Source: Kordiimonadaceae bacterium (GTDB taxonomy: Bacteria > Pseudomonadota > Alphaproteobacteria > Sphingomonadales > Emcibacteraceae). From it: DNA of 10,816 nucleotides. The DNA lies in assembly GCA_018699075.1 (NCBI GenBank), contig JABIPV010000115.1:1-10816 (forward strand), given 5' to 3'. The translations under genes and the position numbers were made by a program. How positions within the stretch are numbered: the stretch's first letter is position 1; every line of letters starts with the position of its first letter. The notes beneath the pieces are model-generated. The model worked only from the letters and a program-made list of their open reading frames with translations, was not told the DNA's origin and searched no databases. This document shows, in pieces, positions 6,067 to 10,816 of the stretch.

Positions 6067-9000
6067 ATGTATTCTTTAAATGATAATAAACAAATCACTG
6101 CCTTGACGCTGGCTGATATTAGACAAAATTTACGTAAAATGGTTCATGCGGATGAAGTGAAGTGTGTGAATAATTTACTTAATGCCACAGAGCTAACAAC
6201 AGGCGAGCGAAGTCGTCTGGTGGAAAGCGCACGTGAATATGTAACTCTCTCGCGTGATCAAAGCGATAGCCAAGGCACCATGGATTATTTTTTACAAGAG
6301 TTTGATCTTTCCAATAAAGAAGGTGTCGCATTGATGTGTCTCGCGGAATCTTTGCTAAGGGTTCCCGATGGGGCAACCGCTGATAAATTAATATCTGAAA
6401 AAATAAGTGCCGGCAGTTGGTCTGATCACAAGGGCCACTCCAGTTCAACTTTTGTCAATGCCTCAACTTGGGGATTAATGCTCACTGGTGAATTTGTTGA
6501 TCTAGGCGCAGAAGTTAAGGGAAATACCGACAACTGGTTTAAGAACTTTATTAAAAAAGCAGGTGAACCTGTAGTACGCACGGCCATCATGCAAGCCATG
6601 CGTATCATGGGTGGTCAATATGTTTTGGGCCGCACCATTGATGAAGCCATTGAACGCGGGGCCAAAGAAAATAGTGCAGCCACGCGTTTTTCTTTTGATA
6701 TGCTGGGTGAAGGCGCGCGCACTATGGCCGATGCGGATCGATATTTTGAAGCATATAAGAAAGCGATTAATGAAATTGGTGCGCAAAATAATCATGATAA
6801 TCCTTACGCTGCAAATGGTATTTCCGTCAAATTTTCTGCGCTGCATCCACGCTATGAAATGGTCAATCACGATCTGGTAATGGAACATATGTTACCGCGC
6901 ATTACTGAACTTGCGATTTTAGCTAAAGAAAAAGGTCTTGGATTTACCATTGATGCTGAAGAAGCAGACAGGTTAGATATCTCCCTAGATATATTTGAAA
7001 GTTTAGCCCGTTCTAAAAAATTAAGTAATTGGGATGGTCTTGGTTTGGTTGTTCAGGCTTACCAGAAGAGAGCGCCTTATGTGATTGATTGGCTGAAATC
7101 ATTGGGCCATGAATTAGGGCGCAAATTTATGGTGCGCCTCGTCAAGGGTGCTTATTGGGATAGTGAAATAAAGCATGCGCAGGAAATGGGACTAGCTGAT
7201 TATCCTGTTTATACCCGCAAACCATCAACGGACCTTTCTTATCAGGTATGTGCGGAAAGACTTATGTCGTCACGTGATGTTTTCTATCCGCAATTCGCCA
7301 CCCATAATGCATATTCCGTGGCGCTCGTATTGGAACTGGCACAAAAATGGAATGTGGCGGCGGCTGAGTTTGAGTTTCAAAGACTGCATGGCATGGGCCA
7401 TCTTCTCTATGATGTGGTGAATGACAACACAGAAATTGATTTTAACATACGGGTTTATGCACCGGTTGGTGCCCATAAAGATTTACTTCCCTATCTTGTA
7501 AGACGTTTGCTTGAAAATGGGGCGAACAGTTCCTTTGTAAACCGTTTTATGGATAAAGATGTTTCTGTGGAAGAACTTATGCAAGATACCATCAAAATGG
7601 TGGAAGATAAAAAGCCTATCCGTCACAGCATGATACCTTTACCAAAAGACATAATAAGTTATTCAACATGTGAAAAATTTCCGCGTAAAAATGCCGAAGG
7701 GTTTGATATAGCCGATCCGCTTGAAATAGCCGATTTGAACGCAAATTTGAATATTTCACATAATTGGCAAGCGGGTCCTATTGTATCAGGTAAGATGTCT
7801 ATGAAAAAATCTATAGATGTGATTTCGCCAACCACTGGTAACGTTATGGGAACCGTTGGAGTAACGACAGACAAGGATATTGAACGTGCGTTAAGTGCGG
7901 CAACCAAATCCCACAAATCATGGAATAAACTTGGAGGTATTGCCCGCGCAGAAATATTAAATGCAGCTGCCGATGCACTGGAAGCGAAATGCCAATATTT
8001 TATGGGTCTTATCGCTGAAGAGGCAGGGCGAACATTGGCTGATGGTCTTTCAGAAGTGCGCGAAGCCGTCGACTTTTTACGTTATTATGCTGGGCAAGCT
8101 GCGGAAAATTTTGAAGGAGGAAAAGTTCTTCCCGGGCCAACAGGCGAAAGTAATGAGTTATTTTTACAAGGCCGTGGGCCATTCTTATGTATTAGTCCGT
8201 GGAATTTCCCACTAGCAATTTTTGTTGGCCAAGTAACAGCGGCCCTAGCGGCGGGAAATACGGTGATCGCAAAACCTGCGGAACAAACACCAATTGTTGC
8301 CGCAGAGGCGATAAAAATTATGCATGAAGCGGGCGTCCCCGTTGATGTGCTTCATATGCTTCCTGGTGATGGTGTTCATATTGGTGCCAAACTAGTGGCT
8401 GATGAACGGATTTGCGGCGTTGCTTTCACAGGGTCAACCGATACCGCCAAAATAATTAACCGCAGTTTGGCAGCACGTAATGGTGCCATTGTTCCTCTGA
8501 TCGCCGAAACAGGTGGTCAAAATGTGATGATTGTCGATAGTACGGCCCTTCCGGAACAGGTGGTTGATGATGCTATATCTTCGGCGTTTCAATCCGCAGG
8601 ACAACGCTGTTCGGCACTTCGAGTGCTTTACGTTCAAGAAGATGTTGCTGATGTGGTTATTCCTATGATTAAAGGGGCAATGGATTGTTTAAGCCTTGGA
8701 AATCCTAGCGATTTATCTACGGATGTAGGCCCTGTGATAGATCAAACGGCAAGGGAGCTTCTTGTCAACCACGCACAGAGAATGGATAAGGAAGCCTCTT
8801 TGATCAATGGATTGGAGTGTCCCGCTGAATATGAAAATGGAACGTTCTTCGGTCCAAGGTTATATGAAATTTCATCACTCGATCAGCTTAAGAAAGAAGT
8901 CTTTGGTCCAATACTTCATGTGATTAGGTATAAAGCATCGAAGCTGGATGATATTTTAGCGCAAATTCAAAATACGGGCTTTGGATTAACATTGGGTGTT

Positions 9001-9255
9001 CATAGCCGAATTGAAGAAAGTGCAAAGTATATTTTCAATAATCTTGATGTGGGTAACACATATGTGAACCGTAACATTGTTGGTGCAGTTGTTGGAGTGC
9101 AGCCCTTTGGTGGACAGGGTCTTTCCGGTACCGGTCCAAAAGCAGGTGGCCCTAGATATTTATATCGTTTCGCAACCGAAAAGACTTTGACCATTAATAC
9201 TGTCGCGACGGGCGGAAATACGGAACTGTTTGCGATGGAGGAGGATGACGTTTAA
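6067..9255 (+). CDS. putA: Bifunctional proline dehydrogenase / L-glutamate gamma-semialdehyde dehydrogenase
   Basis: A 1062-residue enzyme that oxidises proline to P5C with FAD, feeding the respiratory chain, and then P5C/glutamate semialdehyde to glutamate with NAD, with channelling between sites. Order: N-terminal helical arm (about 1-150), PRODH barrel (about 155-500), linker, P5CDH (about 580-1045). PRODH landmarks are KGAYWDSE with K360 (E. coli K329) and Y476, R479, R480 in PYLVRRLLENGAN (E. coli Y552, R555, R556). P5CDH landmarks are SPWNFP (N713), the general-base motif AETGGQN (E814) and the nucleophile C848 in SAGQRCSA. There is no N-terminal ribbon-helix-helix domain, so unlike E. 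coli PutA it should not repress its own gene; the Lrp-like protein is a likely regulator. It is a short-type PutA without a C-terminal extra domain. The start is supported by AGGA at 6055-6058. Confidence 0.97.
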   Translation: MYSLNDNKQITALTLADIRQNLRKMVHADEVKCVNNLLNATELTTGERSRLVESAREYVTLSRDQSDSQGTMDYFLQEFDLSNKEGVALMCLAESLLRVPDGATADKLISEKISAGSWSDHKGHSSSTFVNASTWGLMLTGEFVDLGAEVKGNTDNWFKNFIKKAGEPVVRTAIMQAMRIMGGQYVLGRTIDEAIERGAKENSAATRFSFDMLGEGARTMADADRYFEAYKKAINEIGAQNNHDNPYAANGISVKFSALHPRYEMVNHDLVMEHMLPRITELAILAKEKGLGFTIDAEEADRLDISLDIFESLARSKKLSNWDGLGLVVQAYQKRAPYVIDWLKSLGHELGRKFMVRLVKGAYWDSEIKHAQEMGLADYPVYTRKPSTDLSYQVCAERLMSSRDVFYPQFATHNAYSVALVLELAQKWNVAAAEFEFQRLHGMGHLLYDVVNDNTEIDFNIRVYAPVGAHKDLLPYLVRRLLENGANSSFVNRFMDKDVSVEELMQDTIKMVEDKKPIRHSMIPLPKDIISYSTCEKFPRKNAEGFDIADPLEIADLNANLNISHNWQAGPIVSGKMSMKKSIDVISPTTGNVMGTVGVTTDKDIERALSAATKSHKSWNKLGGIARAEILNAAADALEAKCQYFMGLIAEEAGRTLADGLSEVREAVDFLRYYAGQAAENFEGGKVLPGPTGESNELFLQGRGPFLCISPWNFPLAIFVGQVTAALAAGNTVIAKPAEQTPIVAAEAIKIMHEAGVPVDVLHMLPGDGVHIGAKLVADERICGVAFTGSTDTAKIINRSLAARNGAIVPLIAETGGQNVMIVDSTALPEQVVDDAISSAFQSAGQRCSALRVLYVQEDVADVVIPMIKGAMDCLSLGNPSDLSTDVGPVIDQTARELLVNHAQRMDKEASLINGLECPAEYENGTFFGPRLYEISSLDQLKKEVFGPILHVIRYKASKLDDILAQIQNTGFGLTLGVHSRIEESAKYIFNNLDVGNTYVNRNIVGAVVGVQPFGGQGLSGTGPKAGGPRYLYRFATEKTLTINTVATGGNTELFAMEEDDV

Positions 9256-9307
9256 AATTAACTGTGCTAATAAAGAATGCATAATATTAAGTGGAAGGGC
9301 TTGAGGT

Positions 9308-10816
9308 ATGTTTCTGAATAATAAAAGTTTAAAGTTTGTTTGTGCTGCGGTCTTATCAGCAGGGTTGCTCGTATCTTGTTCTGAGCAAGATCTGGCAAAT
9401 ATCAAACTTACAGAGCATTTAAAGAAATATGATCAAGCCGCGCAAATTATTATTGAACGCAATTATAAGTCTGATAATCCTATTGCTCGCGATGAGTGGG
9501 AAGCTTTATTCATTGTGGATGAAGCAGACGAATTTAACGATATTGAAATTGGTTTGATCAAAGAAAATCAAAAATTGATCATCGAACAAAACAGGCAGGC
9601 GGCGATTAGAAAGTCAGCTATTGATCTAGACCCACTTCGTAATAATGAAACGGCATTAGGTGAATTTTGCCATCTTATTCCAAAAGGCGGTATGCTTCAT
9701 GTGCACCCTTACGGGCTTCTTTCACGGGAAGTGGTGGAAAAATTGCTAAATAAATATGATCCGACAATTACGCCAGATTTTTTCATTACTACCATAAATA
9801 ATAATGGTCAAAAATTATATAATCCTGAAATTGAAGTCTTAAGAAATTTACCAAGTGAAGTAAATTTTTCAACATATACGCAAGAGCAAAAAGAAATCTT
9901 TATGGATATGTTCTTTTTACCAAAGGAACCTGTCTCTCATGATTTTACCCGTTTCGATGCCATCTTCACATTCGTTATTTGGTTGATTGAAGATGAAAAT
10001 CAAGATGAAAAAATGCAAATGGTTTATCTCGATTTCTTAGAAAAGGCCGCCGAAGAGGGTATATCTTATATCGAATTTACCAATGGCTTCCCCCCTTCCA
10101 TCGAAAGCATTGAAAAACTTCAAAATTGGTCAGATATTTTCTTTAAAGAAACAGATATTGTTGTGCGTTGGAACATAGGTCAACTTCGGTTCCTTCCGGG
10201 TTCAATGAACAAAGACATGATTAAAACATGGAATGAGCTTTTGCTGGAACACCCTTCTGATGTGATTGTCGGAACTGATCTTTATGCCATTGAACGTGGA
10301 AATCCTGCACTTGAAAAAGCGCAAAATGCTTACGGCTATTTAAATGGCTATAATCAGGAAAATCCAGAACACCCTTTAAAAATGACCATGCATGCAGGGG
10401 AAATTGGTGATCCACGCAATGTGAGGGATGCCATGATTATGGGTGTTTCAAGGGTCGGGCATGGCGTCTTACTCGACACTGATTTAATCACACTCGAATA
10501 TGCCCGCAATAAAAGGCTTGGAGTTGAAATGAACATTAACAGTAATCTTCAATTGAGTGTTCACGACAAATTTAAATCACCACATCCTTTTTTGAAATTC
10601 TTACGCCTTGGTTTAATGGTGAGCCTTTCCACGGATAATGATGCCATTTTTGATACCAATATTTCTAAAGAATGCATCGCCGCGGTTAGCACCACGGATG
10701 TTACATATGCAGAACTTCAAGCCATGAGCTTTAACAGCATCAGCACCAGTTTCGCTAATGACAAAACCCGCGATATTCTGAAAAATCGCCTGATCCAAAA
10801 ATTCACATTATTTGAA
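9308..10816 (+). CDS. Adenosine-deaminase-like lipoprotein (3' end beyond the window)
   Basis: The first 503 residues are open to the window edge. The N-terminus is a lipoprotein signal: N6-K9 basic, hydrophobic 10-22, lipobox L-V-S-C24; Ser25 after the Cys suggests outer-membrane sorting. An in-frame TGA at 9302-9304 and GGAAGGG at 9293-9299 fix the start. The rest is an ADA/ADGF-type metal-dependent deaminase: PKGGMLHVHP (zinc ligands H131, H133), TMHAGE (zinc ligand H362, catalytic E365), RVGHG (H385) and STDND (zinc ligand D443). The usual Asp-Asp pair is D443-N444, so the Asp that contacts the purine N7 in mouse ADA (D296) is Asn here. About 100 residues between lipobox and metal site resemble the extra N-terminal part of ADGF proteins. 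It would convert adenosine or a relative to the deaminated nucleoside plus ammonia outside the cytoplasm. The substrate is not certain. It lies 52 bp after putA with no terminator seen. Confidence 0.88.
   Translation, partial: MFLNNKSLKFVCAAVLSAGLLVSCSEQDLANIKLTEHLKKYDQAAQIIIERNYKSDNPIARDEWEALFIVDEADEFNDIEIGLIKENQKLIIEQNRQAAIRKSAIDLDPLRNNETALGEFCHLIPKGGMLHVHPYGLLSREVVEKLLNKYDPTITPDFFITTINNNGQKLYNPEIEVLRNLPSEVNFSTYTQEQKEIFMDMFFLPKEPVSHDFTRFDAIFTFVIWLIEDENQDEKMQMVYLDFLEKAAEEGISYIEFTNGFPPSIESIEKLQNWSDIFFKETDIVVRWNIGQLRFLPGSMNKDMIKTWNELLLEHPSDVIVGTDLYAIERGNPALEKAQNAYGYLNGYNQENPEHPLKMTMHAGEIGDPRNVRDAMIMGVSRVGHGVLLDTDLITLEYARNKRLGVEMNINSNLQLSVHDKFKSPHPFLKFLRLGLMVSLSTDNDAIFDTNISKECIAAVSTTDVTYAELQAMSFNSISTSFANDKTRDILKNRLIQKFTLFE

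Noticed and set aside
6179..8637. Several minus-strand and alternate-frame ORFs of 60-128 codons inside putA
   Set aside because: The PutA frame is intact with all motifs; the others lack recognisable features and are out-of-frame shadows.
9256..9307. Gap between putA and the deaminase checked for a terminator or promoter
   Set aside because: No hairpin with a T-run and no convincing -35/-10 pair; only the ribosome-binding site of the deaminase is supported.
9160..9405. Minus-strand ORF across the putA/deaminase gap
   Set aside because: It overlaps the end of PutA and the lipoprotein signal of the deaminase, both well supported; nothing in it resembles a protein family.
1..10816. Mobile element, CRISPR array, tRNA or phage-defence genes
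   Set aside because: No transposase or integrase sequence, no regularly spaced repeats, no tRNA-like fold and no defence-type domains were seen; the genes are housekeeping catabolism and transport.

Overview
The window is a moderately AT-rich stretch of what is most likely a marine-type alphaproteobacterial chromosome. Three observations point that way: an Lrp-family regulator close to a PutA that lacks its own DNA-binding domain (the PutR/PutA arrangement known in alphaproteobacteria), an adrenodoxin-type ferredoxin, and the overall gene style. This taxonomic call is an inference. I see no transposase, integrase, tRNA, rRNA or CRISPR array, and codon use looks even across the genes.

Left part (1-3216, plus strand): the last codons of an upstream gene, probably the periplasmic adaptor of an efflux pump, overlap by ATGA with a full-length RND-family inner-membrane permease. 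The permease ends 13 bp from a convergent minus-strand pair. In transcription order this pair is an Lrp/AsnC regulator (4081-3572) followed 27 bp later by a 2Fe-2S ferredoxin (3544-3230). A strong hairpin sits in the last codons of the ferredoxin gene, at the convergent junction.

Middle (4082-4559): an AT-rich divergent control region of about 270 bp holds several inverted repeats and a good match to the E. coli Lrp consensus. It is followed by an overlooked 48-codon ORF (4354-4500).

Right part (4560-10816, plus strand): a catabolic series of L-serine dehydratase (sdaA), bifunctional proline dehydrogenase/P5C dehydrogenase (putA), and an adenosine-deaminase-like lipoprotein cut by the window end. 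Serine goes to pyruvate plus ammonia, proline goes to glutamate, and the deaminase would release ammonia from an aminopurine nucleoside, so the block reads as an amino-acid and nucleoside scavenging module. The Lrp-like protein is the obvious candidate regulator: 13-of-15 matches to the Lrp consensus lie before lrp and before putA. The putA leader also carries a dyad whose right arm contains the ribosome-binding site.

I did not find a clearly new multi-gene system. The most interesting unexplained items are the control elements (the putA dyad, the long inverted repeat at 4237-4304, the hairpin at the ferredoxin/RND junction), the 48-residue small protein, and two active-site changes: Asn at the AcrB Lys940 position in the RND pump, and Asn at the second Asp of the deaminase.
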